Of a DNA stretch of 64,000 nt, positions 33,148-44,744 are shown piece by piece. Both the position numbers and the translations under genes were made by a program. Within the stretch, counting starts at the first letter, position 1, and each line of letters starts with the position of its first letter. The notes under the pieces are model-generated. The model was not told where the DNA came from, did no database searches, and worked only from the letters and a program-made list of their open reading frames with translations. This DNA comes from Brachypodium distachyon (Eukaryota > Streptophyta > Magnoliopsida > Poales > Poaceae): NCBI RefSeq assembly GCF_000005505.3, contig NC_016131.3:40382855-40446854 (forward strand). The letters run 5' to 3'.

Positions 33148-34122
33148 ATGAGGGAAACCCATCATTGGACGACAAGTGAAGAACTATTTTTGTTGGACCC
33201 TTTGGCCACTGGTCCTAATGCTATGGCTGAGAGAGAAAAATTTATGGCGAACAAAAGGGTGTATTGTAACTCTGCTGCAGCGGAACTGAATGAACGTTTT
33301 GGAAATACCAACGGCTATGTTCCTGTGACTCAACCAAAGGTTAGGACAAAATTTCATCAGTTTGGTGAAAGATATAAAGCATATCAACATCAGATCTGTC
33401 CATTTATATATAAGGTATTTGCCCCACTCCTGCTCGATCACTGTTTTTTTTTGCGGGTACACTGTTTTTTTTGTTTTGAACTTGGGCATTTCATTTATAA
33501 AGTAACAGGGTTCATTTGCATACAATCTTGCCTCTCATTGATCATCTAATTGACCAAGTAGAATCAGAGCCCAATCATTTCCAGTATACTGAAATTTATC
33601 TTCGTCTGGTAGAGCTTTTGCGGGTACACTGTTTGTTTTGTTTGTTAACTTGAAATGAAATTTTGCATCCCACAATCCAACCTCAGAGTTCGAATTCGTT
33701 GAAAAGTATATTGCGTTATTCGGTGGAATTTTCATTGAGCATGAGCGTCAAATCAGCTCAGGTTCAACACGCTCGCGCTCACCCTCACGCTCAACAAGTT
33801 CAGTGGGTGTGTCCAAGCAGAAAAAGGCAAAACCCATATCCTTGGATCCTGCCGAGGTAGCGGACATAAAAGCTGCAGGGGCGTTTATGGAAGCGCATTG
33901 CTCAAACACTCAGTTTTATTTGTATTTGCGGATACTGCATGACCCAGTTGCTCGGACGGGGTTTTGGCTGAAGCATGACTATGAAAAAAGGAAAAAATAC
34001 CTCGATGACTTGTTGGTAAGCAGTAAAGGGCTGTTTGGAAAATACAGTAGAGCCTATATTTTCCCTTGATATGAACTGTTGTGTTTCTCATCTTACTGCA
34101 GGAACAGAATCCGGAGTGGTGA
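33148..34122 (+). CDS. Small Myb/SANT-like protein (three exons)
   Basis: Exons 33148-33414, 33689-34015 and 34102-34122 join in phase 0 at three clean GT-AG borders and give a 204-residue protein ending EQNPEW. Residues 6-80 look like a Myb/SANT-like helical domain (HHWTTSEELFLLDPL, then AAAELNERFG and KVRTKFHQFGERYKAY). After it come FEFVEKYIALFGGIFIEHE, an Arg/Ser-rich linker (STRSRSPSRSTSS) with basic KQKKAKP, and a helical C-terminus (ADIKAAGAFMEAHC). The domain suggests DNA or protein binding in the nucleus; the partner is unknown. It could be transposon-derived, as Harbinger elements carry Myb-like genes, but no transposase is nearby. The start could lie further upstream. Confidence 0.55.
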
Positions 34123-34197
34123 AGGCTGAGTTGGACATGCACCCGCCAACGACTCCCCCACCCACACAGTGATCCCCTAGTTCCCGTTTTCTTCTTT

Positions 34198-34326
34198 AGT
34201 CTAGCGTGTTTGAGCAAGTGTTGCTCTGAACTTCCTGTGTTGTTGGCTTTGTTGCCTGGATCTCTAGTCTAGCGTGTTTGAGCAAGTGCTGCTCTGAACT
34301 TCCTGTGTTGTTGGCTTTGTTGCCTT
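34198..34326. repeat. 68-bp tandem duplication in the 3' flank of the Myb/SANT-like gene
   Basis: AGTCTAGCGTGTTTGAGCAA begins at 34198 and again at 34266, with nearly identical continuation. Confidence 0.85.
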
Positions 34327-34421
34327 GGGTTGTAATCGTATTCAGTTCCTGACGCTGTTGAACCGGTTTGTCTTTATTAATTTGAAGTTGGGCAGTGATG
34401 CCATAACCAAAGATTCGAAGC

Positions 34422-34568
34422 CATGGCAGAGGCTACGATGTCAAGCATCACATTGGAGGATATTGCGCCTGCAACATTTAAAAGTCTTCCTCAGGTTCAT
34501 CTACACTGACGCCCTGCCTGAAGATGACGACTCTCCTATTGTACCAGCGCTGAGTGAAGCCGGCTAAT
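34422..34568 (+). pseudogene. MATH-BTB (BPM-type) gene fragment
   Basis: The ATG at 34422 reads MAEATMSSITLEDIAPATFK, then the frame shifts by one base to VFLRFIYTDALPEDD. Together these are the middle of a BTB domain as in grass MATH-BTB proteins, which are CUL3 adaptors. Nothing of the MATH domain remains. It ends in a TAA at 34566. The one-base insertion lies in the A run near 34480. Confidence 0.7.
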
Positions 34569-34743
34569 GGAAGATTTGTAAAATTATCAATTTTTTAAAA
34601 TTCTAACTTCACATTTCTTGAAAATTCTTAGATAATCTTCTGTTTGACCTCCATGCCACCATGTAAAACAAATTTGGGCTAATTTTAAGAATGTGCTCGC
34701 CGCCTGGTCGTCGGTCATCAAGGCGGAGCTCCATGGCATAGGG

Positions 34744-35247
34744 GCGTTACATCGGGATCGCCTCGATGTAACCCGACATTTCCTGAATCTGAATCTTTAG
34801 CGGTTCACACATGCGGGGTTACATAGGGCGTCCCGTATGTAACCCGGCCTTTCCTTGGGCGCGTCAGCCGCGTTACATCGCCATCGCCTCAATGTAACCC
34901 TACCTTTACTGCATCTGAATCTTTAGCAGTTCACACAGGTCGGGTTACATAGGGCGCCACGTATGTAACCCGGCCTTTCCTTGGGCGCGGCAGCCGCATT
35001 ACATCGTTATCGCCGGGATGTAACCCGAACTTTCCTAGATCTGAATCTTTAGCAGTTCACAGATGCCGGGTTACATAGGACGCGACCAATGTAACCCGGC
35101 GTTTCCTTTCTTGCGGAGGCCGCGTTACATCGCCACCGCCTCGATGTAACCCTGCCTTTCATGCATCTGAATCTTTAGCAGTTCACACATGCCGGGTTAC
35201 ATAGGGCGCCACGTATGTAACCCGGCATTTCCTTCGGCGCGGCTCTG
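34744..35247. repeat. Minisatellite: four 126-bp units, each with two GTTACAT...ATGTAAC palindromes
   Basis: Units start at 34744, 34870, 34996 and 35122, a constant 126 bp. Each unit has GCGTTACATCG-N10-ATGTAACCC, then CTGAATCTTTAGC(A/G)GTTCAC, then GGGTTACATAGG-N9-ATGTAACCCGG. The inverted pairs would fold into eight short hairpins in 0.5 kb. No coding signal fits the period (126 = 42 codons, but with stops). Confidence 0.9.
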
Positions 35248-35249
35248 CA

Positions 35250-35480
35250 AAGAGTTGGAGAAGTGTCAGCAAGATTTGACGGCCGCACACAGTAAGTACT
35301 TGCATTTTATTTGCTATGAGTCGCATATTTGAAGGTTCGAGTGCTCATCATTATTCCTGCCGCAGACCAAACCTCTCAGGCCAACTCCCTCAAGGACGCT
35401 GCTGAACTCCAGTGTAAGAACTGGGAGAAAAAGCACGCGGACTTGGCTCAGGAGTCGGCGGCTAACACGCATGACTCAAG
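35250..35480 (+). pseudogene. Fragment of a coiled-coil protein gene
   Basis: Two short coding blocks, KELEKCQQDLTAAHS (ending at about 35291, followed by a GT) and, after a CAG at 35366, SLKDAAELQCKNWEKKHADL, are heptad-like. Similar segments occur in plant transposon-associated genes. Both ends are lost. Confidence 0.35.
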
Positions 35481-37190
35481 TGGAATCACTTGAAAGTGGA
35501 AAAGATGACTTACACCTTAAATCTTTATTTAATTGCCGGGGCTAGTTCTAGAAAAAAAAATCTTACCAACTGAAGATGCCATAACCACAATGAAGAAAAT
35601 GCACAAACCTGCCTTGTTTTATTCTGAGATCTTTTGGTAGCCGTGTCTCTAGGCAAGGAAGAGAATTGGTAGTGTACTGTGTATATATAATAAAGAGTAC
35701 TAAAGATGAAACTGACATTGCAATTGCTACTTCGAACCTGCATCTTCTTCCTCCGCTTGAAAGAAAAACCAAAAGCACACCGGAACACCAAGTAGATGGG
35801 GGCCGTGACTTGTTAATTTAGTTTTAAGACAGGTGATTTGGTTATCAGAAACTGCTAATATAATGCATCAATGCAACACTATCTCTACATAAACATGTAA
35901 CAACAATCCACGGGTCATGACTTGAGATTAAAAAAAAAAGGTAATCTGAAATTTTGCTGCCATAACCATGGGAAGAAAGTCTACCTCAAGAATACTGTGT
36001 TGTATGAGGGAGAAGTTGACAGCAGAGGACTGCGAGGTTGAGCAATCGGATCCGACGAAAGTGCATTCTGCACCGATCTGAACAGAAACGACCGGAGGGC
36101 AGAATACAATTGGAGCTGCCCGCTGCTGCAAGAGGATTAGGTCCAAGGATTGGGAGGGGGGGGGGGGGGGGGGGCGGGGGGCTACTTGTCTAGATTGGCA
36201 ACTGAGATGAAGCAGGGGGCCAGGGCCGGAAGAGCACCGACTCTTCTGGGAGATGCCTATGGCGGCGATCAGGGGCGGAGGTGTGAGTCAGGGAGAGAGA
36301 CAGGGAACGGGAAGGGGTCAGGGGTTGGGAAGGTCTTCGGAAAGGGGGAGACTCAGGTCGGAACTACCACACGGATCCTATCGAAGATCCTAAGCGTCAG
36401 TTGTCGTTCCATTAGCGAACCCAATGGTATGTTTTGCTTTTTTTAGGATTTTCTAGCGTCTCTGTCTTTTTTTTATTGCTCCATCATGTACTTTTAGTAT
36501 ATAATAGATACCCGTTTTTAGTTATTTCGGGCTTTCGGACTGGGCTTGAGATAGGAAAGTGAGGCCTGAGCCCGGCCTGGGATGTCGGGCTTCGGGCCGG
36601 GCCGGCCATGCCCAGTATAGTTGCATGCATGCCTGTGCAAAATAATATATTTAATGATGCAATCCTCACTAAGTATAGTAGGTGTGAACAAATTGGTGAT
36701 GTGGCATGGTTGCATGCGTGAAAAATAAATAACTTAGCAGGAATGGCTTGTATAAGTATAAGGATATAAAACTATGCAGTGCGTTTTTAACCTACAGTGT
36801 TTTCTTAGAATTTCGTTTATCTAACAGAGTACATGATTCGTGGCTCGTCAGTCTTTGGACAATTGTCCGGAGATCATCGAAGTGGAGATATGTGTTGCAA
36901 CGAAAATGGTAGATTTCGCCTTGTACTAGGTAGTGCCGAAGTTGTTTTTTACTAATTCTTCGCTTAGACCGCGGGCTATGTGCTGCCATATTTTTCTAGG
37001 AGTGCATGCTGTCATTTTTCAAATACTCGTGTCAAAGTTTTCTCGTCTTCTAAGTGAATCAAGGTAATTTTGTATTCCTTATCTGTTTGGAAATCAGGAC
37101 ATCTTGCTAAATAAGATAAACAAGTGGTTGTAATATGCATGTTGTTTATGTAATTCAGTTTTGCTTAGTGTTTGGTCACTTGAGAAATAA
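35481..37190. other. Repeat-derived spacer, no gene seen
   Basis: Holds a run of 19 G at 36156-36174 and, near 36520-36620, a GGGCTTCGGGCCGGGCCGG stretch like the terminal region of a hAT-type element, without a partner end. No coding signal. Confidence 0.4.
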
Positions 37191-37379
37191 CAACTTTCAG
37201 TCAACATGGTAAAGTCAGTCAGCAAGGCAAAGTCGTCGATCATGTGCGCGGAGATCATGACGGAATTGCCTAATTGTTTGTGTGGAGCAGTAGTATACTG
37301 GCTTGAGGAGTCTTGTTCAGTTTTGGGCCCAACTCGTTTCATTTCTATGGTATTTTCATGTGCTTATCAACTTGATGAG

Positions 37380-38400
37380 GCCTTTTCTTTTCTTTTCCTC
37401 AGAATCAAGCAAACTCGAGGACATTCCAAGTAATGATACAACCACAGCTCCTACAGCTCCTACAGCACCTACACCTCAAGTACCGGAGATACATGGATCA
37501 ATTACTAGAGCTCGTGCACGACAACTAAATTATCAGGTATTTTCGTTCCTCGGTACATTATTTAATATTAATGAGAATATGCTGCTGCCTAAGATGGGTT
37601 TTTTTATGTGTTTTAGGAATGAAGGACCTAACTTGCACCTCAAGGATTAACGTTGGACAGCAAACCATGGAGGTGGCAGCAAGGTGGCGAGAGCTAACTC
37701 AAGTGATGATTTCAGAACATTGAAACCGCCATAACGAGAGATGAGAAGAAGGCCGCATCCTCTTCATCAATGGGATTTCGGCCAAGTGAAGGATTCCCCC
37801 TCCAATGGGTATCTATGGACCAAAGATGAGAGTTATAACCTTGCTTTATTGGGCCTAAGGCCATGTAATAGGGTCCAGCCAATTTTTAGATGTTTTCGTT
37901 GTGTTTTAGGAGGATTCCTAGGCCGTTTCGGAGTCCCTCAAGGACGTCCGAAAACCACCTAGTTCCCCTCCTATTTATACCCCATGAGCCCCCCATGGAG
38001 CCTTGGGTTTTGATTAGATAAAGTTTAGCCATCTTTGCTACTTTCGTGTAATCGCGTGTGTCGGTTAGACCACCTGTTTTACCGTCGTCAAGACTCCAAC
38101 TTATCGTCTCGTTGAGACATTGGTTTGATATAGTATATTCGCAATTTTAGATTGCATCCACTATTTATCTTGTTCTTGCTTGTTCTTCGATTGCTTGCAG
38201 GAACAAAGACCTTCGTGGTCAGGTTGATCGTGCCCCGCCGTGATCAATAACCCTCTGGAGTTGGTGTATCGATTGCTAAGACGCTGCCTCCTAGACCGTA
38301 GTCGGATCGTCAACGTCACCTCCTACTCAAATCGAGAGTTATCAATCTCATCGAAAGATCGGGCCACCCCGACCCACATCACTCATCAAGTACTACAGTG
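37380..38400 (+). mobile_element. 3' remnant of a Ty3/gypsy retrotransposon
   Basis: Coding sequence ending GSITRARARQLNYQV (37496-37540) is the typical C-terminal tail of a grass gypsy polyprotein, preceded by a Thr/Ala/Pro repeat. The downstream non-coding sequence (37700-38400) has the look of a 3' UTR and LTR of such elements (CTCCTATTTATACCCC, CAGGAACAAAGACC). Exact LTR borders could not be set, and no RT or integrase is present. Confidence 0.6.
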
Positions 38401-38764
38401 AAATAGTAGAAACATAACGAATTTAAACAAAACAAATTGCACGTGTATTGGTATTAAAATTGCACAATATATGTGAAACTTACGCGCCAGCAATGTGCAA
38501 CCTCATGTTCAAGTTCCTTTATGATTGTAAAAAATACATCAACATCGGTACATGGTTGAATTTCTTTTGGTTGTGTTGTATACTGTCTTTTTTTGCAAAA
38601 ATAAAATAGCAAGTAAGTTACACAATCAATACTAATTAAATTGCGCAATTTTAGTGTGCAAGTGGACAAGTCAAAAGAAAATGCAGGATGTAGGAAAGCC
38701 CAGGCTTGTAGACCAAATAGTGGACTTTTCAACACGTGGACCTTCAGATTTTCATAGCAACGTA

Positions 38765-38890
38765 CTCCCTCCGATACATAATAAATGCCTCCGACTTAGT
38801 ACACCTCATACTTGGTAATAATTGTCTCAGACTTAGTACAATTTTTCGTACTAAGTCTAAGTCTGAGACACTTATTATGTATCGAGGGCG
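38765..38890. mobile_element. Stowaway MITE with TA target duplication
   Basis: CTCCCTCCGATACATAATAAATG pairs with CACTTATTATGTATCGAGGG; TA flanks both ends. It folds into a long hairpin (GACTTAGTACA / TGTACTAAGTC core). Confidence 0.85.
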
Positions 38891-39139
38891 TACCTTTTCT
38901 GTTAGCACAAGCATGCAACTTTTCCGTGTATTTTTTAAATACATAGACATGTTGATACAAGCAAGAGCTTGTTCACTCAGAAATAAGTATTTCTTGATCG
39001 ATCGTGCTATAGTCGGACCTCTGTGATAATTCTGTTAAGATAAAGGATTTTATCATATATTTTTATTGAAAAAATAATGCCACTTGGTTCTGTTTCGTGT
39101 AAATGGCTGACCAGTAATGATGCAAGTTCTACTTATATA

Positions 39140-39359
39140 CCCCCTCCGACAGTGTCTTTTATTTAATACAAAATTAAAAAGTTATACTTCCTCCATCCAA
39201 CAAAGAATGTCTCAAGTTTGTCAAAATTTGAATGTATCTAGACATGACTTAGTGTATAGATGCATTCAAATTTAGTTAAAGTTGAAACATCCTTTGTTGG
39301 ACTGAGGGAATACTAACTTTGTACGGATACTAAATACATGACATTTATTACGGAGGGAG
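39140..39359. mobile_element. Outer Stowaway MITE of a nested pair
   Basis: CCCCCTCCGACAGTGTC at the left and ATTACGGAGGGAG at the right. The element is split by the inner MITE at 39187. Confidence 0.7.
39187..39310. mobile_element. Inner Stowaway MITE, inserted in the outer one
   Basis: CTTCCTCCATCCAACAAAGAATG pairs with CATCCTTTGTTGGACTGAGGGAA; TA lies on each side (39185-39186 and 39311-39312). Confidence 0.8.
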
Positions 39360-40080
39360 CAACGTAGGGGCAAGTAAAGCACAGCGCCTCCTCGAGAGCA
39401 GCTCGTCTTCCTCGTGCTGTAATCTTTACTCGTCGGTTTTGCTTAAACTACAGTCCCAACTAATCCCCGACAGCGAACTTATCTCCCCACCTCCTCCTCC
39501 CTGCTAACTTTTCTTTTACTAATCAACTCACGCGGTCCATGCTTCAAATTTGTTAGTACTATACTTAATTAACTATCCGGCTAACATGCGGGAATCAGAC
39601 GCGATCCACGTTTGTAGCTTTATGTTCTATTTGCACTTTGGATTTACGCTCGCTGTTGACCTACCATCGGCCGCGCACTGAAAATTGATAATTGGTATTG
39701 GCTTCTAATACTCATTTTATCTGAAATTCTGCATTTGCATGTGCTGTGAGCTGTCTCCGGACGGCTACTAGCTTTGCTCTTCAGTTTTAGTTCTAGTTCC
39801 TTTCTCGCATCAGCAGACAAACTCTACCGTGGTGGTTGATGAATTTCACAAAGGATCTTCCGCTTTATTTTAATTTCTTTTATTTATTTTATCTCTTGTT
39901 TACTCTCTTGCGAAAGTGTGGATACCTAGGGCATGCACAATACTCCAGTAGATAATGTTGCCTTCTCTTATGTGTTCCTAGTTATTAAAAAACCCAGTAA
40001 ACCATGATATAAAATAGGTTATCTATCAGCATCGATCATATCTTAAAACTAATACCAAAATATAGAAGAAACTGCATTGG
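39360..40080. other. AT-rich spacer, no gene seen
   Basis: No open frame of note, no repeat structure recognised. Confidence 0.4.
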
Positions 40081-40218
40081 AAGTCCTTAAACTTGGCAGG
40101 TGGGAACAATTTGGTTCATTTACTTGAAATTGCACATCAGAGGTCCAAATCTCGTATTTCCGCGTGAGCCCGATGACGTGGCCGCTGATGTGGATTTTGA
40201 GAAAATAAGTAGGTTTTT

Positions 40219-40638
40219 TTGGGAAGATTTCTTTTGCAAATTTCTCCATACTAATAATGAATTTATTTCCCACGGTCCATGGCCGGCTCGTCCTCAGCTT
40301 GTCGTTAGCCCTGTCTCAATTCCCCAAACGTACGCAAGAAATCCCTAACCCTAGGTCCTGGCGGTTCTTGCTCCCTCAATTTGCCCGTCGAAGAAGCTTC
40401 GGTCGCATCGCTCCTCTCTTCTGTGCTTCTTCGCGCTCGATTCCTCTCCCCCGCACTCGATTGCTCTCCGCCACCGCTGCTAGATCCCGATGCTTGGCCG
40501 GAGTGGGTACACCAAAGAGAGAGGAGAGTAGATGATGTCTTGGCTCCATGGCGGGGATTGTAGCCCGGGCAGCAACCAGGTTCTTGTCCCCCCTCCCTCC
40601 TTTTTTCCATCTCCCAATTTGCAAAAGAAATCTTCCCA
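40219..40638. repeat. 23-bp perfect inverted repeat about 0.4 kb apart, flanking GC-rich sequence
   Basis: TGGGAAGATTTCTTTTGCAA at 40219 is found inverted at about 40638. The segment between is GC-rich and starts like a gene leader (CCCTAACCCTAGG near 40350), with an open frame at 40257-40535 that matches nothing recognised. Immediately right, CTTATCTTCTTGTGAAGTGG is repeated at 40653 and 40703. Confidence 0.5.
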
Positions 40639-40971
40639 GAAAACCCCATGAGCTTATCTTCTTGTGAAGTGGTCATCTTCTTCTTTTTTAGGGGAATTGT
40701 CTTATCTTCTTGTGAAGTGGTCATCTTTCGGTTAAGACTTAAGAGAAGGCTTGTGTCTCGTGTCTTTCTTTTTGAGCTTGACCATATCCCTTAGATGCTT
40801 TAGAGCATCTTTGAGCCCAACCTGCCATAACTATTACTAGACCATGGTAGCGCGTGTTGCCGCGCTGTCCCCTTGGTTAAGAATAGTTGAGAAAGACAAG
40901 TTTGGATGTAATAAAAAATGAAGTGATCGATAAAGCACTTGAAATAAGAATATTATTTTGTTGGATCAATA

Positions 40972-41085
40972 CTTCCTCTATCCCATATTAAGTGACTCAA
41001 ATTTGTTTAAATATTGACGTATCTATATACTAAAATACTTCTAGATACATGCAATATTACAACACTTAATATGGGACGGAGGGAG
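40972..41085. mobile_element. Stowaway MITE with TA target duplication
   Basis: CTTCCTCTATCCCATATTAAGTG pairs with CACTTAATATGGGACGGAGGGAG; TA on both sides. Confidence 0.85.
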
Positions 41086-41089
41086 TATA

Positions 41090-42590
41090 TAGGCGACTAT
41101 ACATGACTTTGAAAGTAGCATAGGGACCATGAAAATACCTACGGAGTATTTATTTTTTTTGGCATGGAAATTAAGGTAAAGAAAGGAAGCATTGCATTCT
41201 TTTGGCAGACATATAGTGTTCCCATGGTAGATGAGCTCAAGTATTGGATGAGCAGGCTATTTTGTGTTGTGATGCGACAAAACAATGTTAAAAATAAGAA
41301 CCAGCAGAAGCCAGTAATGTGATGCGACAAAACAATGTTAAAATAAGAACCAACTGATAGTATCATTTCAGCATAAGTATATTGACATCAAATTAAAACG
41401 GTTTCCTTCTCCTTCGTGTATCATGGGCCATATTTCACTGTCTAGTAACTTCAGATTTCTAACTCTGATCTACAAAATACCGTATCATAAGCACATCATA
41501 TGCAATATGTGTGCAACTGAACCGCTGCAATGGCATTCCAGTGTCAATTTGATTCCTTACATATTTCTTTTCGGAGCTATTTTAATCTTCTCGGCACTTT
41601 GTTCAACTTCACTTGCATATGGAATAGATCGTGCAATCAATACTTAAATTAGAAATGGGTGACCACTGACCAGATCCAAGTTAAGCATCTGTACCTGTGG
41701 ATATGAGACATTCAGCATAGCGAATACCAACAAATGCAGTTCCAATTCGGTCAAAAACAAATGCAGTTCCAAACTACAACATTTTACATAGATATTTTCT
41801 CTTCCAGAAGCATGAAACTTGAAGCCATCACATCTGCAGATGGTACGTACATCTCCAATAATGTCCTACAAAAGGGTGTAGCAGTTTTCAACTGTCTCTC
41901 TTCTTGAGTTGGGACTTGACTCTTGAGACAGAGAGAGGGAGGCAGTGTGTTTTACCTCAACTGATGCTCCCCCCTTCCTTCATCATCAATTATCCACCTT
42001 GACTGACTTACATTTCGTGAAAGCTGACAATAGGGAATAGTATCATGAGGGATTCATAACCTGTTTGTAATATCAACTGAAGAGCAAACATAGACGTAGT
42101 ATGCATTGAGAAGCACTTACCAAGTGACATAAAATTGATATATGGTGCAATAGTACATTATTATATTTTTTAAAGAAATATACTTGATTTTTTAACCACC
42201 TTTAATAAGGTTGGACAATGACTCACAGAATTACATAATTCTTGACGGAAGTAATTCTACGAGGAAGCAGTGATTAACAAAAAAAATCATAAGTTTGCTA
42301 TTAGGAAAATTATTCCTTACTGATCGACAACAGAGAGGTGCATTCTCTGCAACTGACAATTCTCGTAAGCATACCTTCAACTATCTTCCACCAATAAGTA
42401 TGGACAACCTTAGGCAGGATATCACAAGATGGCTTAACACCTGAAGGGGAATCAGGTCGACCTGAAAATCAGTAAAAATACATGGCCAATATCTTGGGTA
42501 AATGGATCTTATAAGTCGAAAATTGGCACCTTTTCAGGAGGGAGCTGAAATAAACTACAAAACTCAATATGTGTTTATCATCGTTTGTTT
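41090..42590. other. AT-rich spacer, no gene seen
   Basis: Contains a 33-bp local duplication (GTGATGCGACAAAACAATG at 41268 and 41320). No supported gene. Confidence 0.4.
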
Positions 42591-42592
42591 CA

Positions 42593-42793
42593 CTCAAGGG
42601 TTTTGTGAGTGAATGAATCTGTTTCACTCAACATGTGCTTATCATCGTCCGCTGAATTTCTTCTAAACTCAGTCTACTCTTGATCTTGAATACACTCAAG
42701 GGTTTGGTGAGTGAATGAATCTATTTCACTCAATATATGTTTATCATCATCTGTTGAATTTCTTCTAGAATCAGTCCCTTCTCTTGATTCTGC
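42593..42793. repeat. 102-bp tandem duplication
   Basis: CTCAAGGGTTT(T/G)GTGAGTGAATGAATC begins at 42593 and 42695; the units match to the TCTTGAT tail. Confidence 0.8.
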
Positions 42794-42866
42794 TAAAACA
42801 TTATGTAAATCAGAGTATGAATGAAAAATAGATGCATACAAAAGGATGATTAAATTGGTTTGTTAA

Positions 42867-43690
42867 AAAAAATGGCCACTCTTCAAGAAGTTCACTCAGT
42901 TTTTGCGGCAATGCCTTATCTGCTTTTCTTTTACGATTACGATCATTTGGCAATAAACTTTTGAGCTTCTGTCTATGCTTGGAGAGAACACCTCTGCCGC
43001 CTGCCTTGCCATCGCCTGAAGAGGGAGTCACAACCGTCTGTACAGTTTCCGCCGTGGTAATATCGAAGCAAGACATAAAGCTAATTCCCTGCAATCAACC
43101 AAACCAGCTGGAACCCTCCCCCAATGACCCCTATGGGAACACAGCAACAAAGCAGGTGAATTAGCATGTTCCAGAAGAAAAACAACTTCAAAGCTGGATT
43201 GTATTTATCCATACATGACAAAACAAAACCTCTTGCATCAGAGAGTAATTTTCCTGCCTAAACATGATGTATAACTTGTATGAAAATCGGAAAGATATAA
43301 CCATACAAATGGCTACCGTACTAAGACAAAATTAAGCTGACATCCATAGGAAAAACAAACCTACCTAGGCAACAATCATGGCTGCCGGCAGGGGAAGTGG
43401 AAAGGATGGGATTAGCAAAGATGGAAAAGAAGTATAAATAGATGGGAGACCAAAAAATCGTAGGCAATTGGAGGTCGAGGGGTACCAATACCATAGCATT
43501 GAAAACCATCTTGAAGGCGGCAGTTTCTGTACGGGAGCGCCTGCTCACCTCCTGCAGCGCCACGGTGCGCCTGTCCGTCTCCGCGACGGCAGCGCACGAG
43601 GGTTGGGGTTGGGCCGTTGGGGACTGGGGCACCGAGGCCGCCGGGCGGCATCGCCCGCGCGCCCGCGCCCAAAGATTTGGGCAAAACAGG
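42867..43690 (-). CDS. Possible fragment of an unrecognised minus-strand gene
   Basis: On the minus strand 43094-42867 encodes a basic segment (GVLSKHRQKLKSLLPNDRNR, then ALPQKLSELLEEW) with natural-looking composition. Upstream, 43690-43480 is GC-rich, as a grass first exon would be, and one frame reads DRRTVALQEVSRRSRTETAAF. An intron between them (about 43090-43470) is possible. No family was recognised and the exon borders are guesses. Confidence 0.25.
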
Positions 43691-43746
43691 AGGAGAAGCG
43701 AAGGAGGGACCGAGGAGCCAGGCGACGCGAGAAATGGGTCGTTTAC

Positions 43747-43988
43747 CGGCCTAGTTAACTAGCGGCCATCGATTTTCCTGGCGGAGCGGCGTCCAGCCCA
43801 ACCGGAGAAGCCCAGCCGCGAGGCCCAAGTGCGTTTGGACGGCCGGAGATGGAAAAAAAAACCCAAACGGCCTAGTTAACCAGCGGCCATCGATTTTCCT
43901 GGCGGAGCAGCGTCTAGCCCAACTGGAGAAGCCCAGCCGCGAGGCCCAGGTGCGTTTGGATGGCCGGAGGTGGCAAAAAAAAATCCGA
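43747..43988. repeat. 121-bp GC-rich tandem duplication
   Basis: CGGCCTAGTTAAC(T/C)AGCGGCC begins at 43747 and 43868, each unit ending in an A run after GGCCGGAG. Confidence 0.85.
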
Positions 43989-43989
43989 T

Positions 43990-44744
43990 CGGACGGCTGA
44001 GAGGGGTGATGGCCCGAGAACGCTCGGAGTCCATCCCATTTTGTTGTCTCTAATTTTTGTAGCAAAAAAAAGGCAGAAAAGTATTGGGTGCAAGACTTGG
44101 ATCACGCAATATTTACAAAAATATTTACAGCCTCCGTCTACCCGATATCTAAAGTCCGACGGAGCCTAACGTAAGGAAAAACGTTGAAAAATATATTTTC
44201 AACATTTTCCCTAACAACTCGAACAATAAAAATGGTAGTACGTTCAAGAGGCTTTTCGAAACCTTTAAAGGTAGTCAAGTTCGTGCAGAGATACTAGTAA
44301 CGATGTTTCTGCTATAGTCAATTGCAGTCTCTATGTTGAAAACTCAGCAAAATTTCATGTTGCAAAGTATGATATCATGGAGAATATTTTTTTAAGAGAT
44401 TTTATTATAGTTTTTAATTATAAGAGTTACCCTTGTAGTTTCTATAGTCTATAATCCAAAGAATTGTACATGTAATGGTTCTCGTGTTTGAATAAAGCTA
44501 GATGTTATTTAAAAAAATGGTATCCGCATCAATTCAATACTACCATGCACCGTCCTTCTCGTTCAATTGCCCTTGTCGGTTGCCAATCATCATCGAGCTG
44601 GACTTCAGCATCGTGTGACTTATCCCTTCTCCTTCCTCCTTTTTCCCTCGTTCATCCCTATTTGATTCTTGTGCCGAGTTGACGGGGCGTGCAATTTGCT
44701 CTGTAAGGCCAAATATAGAATGTTGGTTCCATATATTTTCCGGT
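43990..44744. other. Spacer, no gene seen
   Basis: AT-rich, with no coding or repeat signal that could be supported. Confidence 0.4.

Noticed and set aside
34744..35247. CRISPR-like array
   Set aside because: Units are contiguous and similar along their whole 126 bp, without unique spacers, and the genome is a plant.
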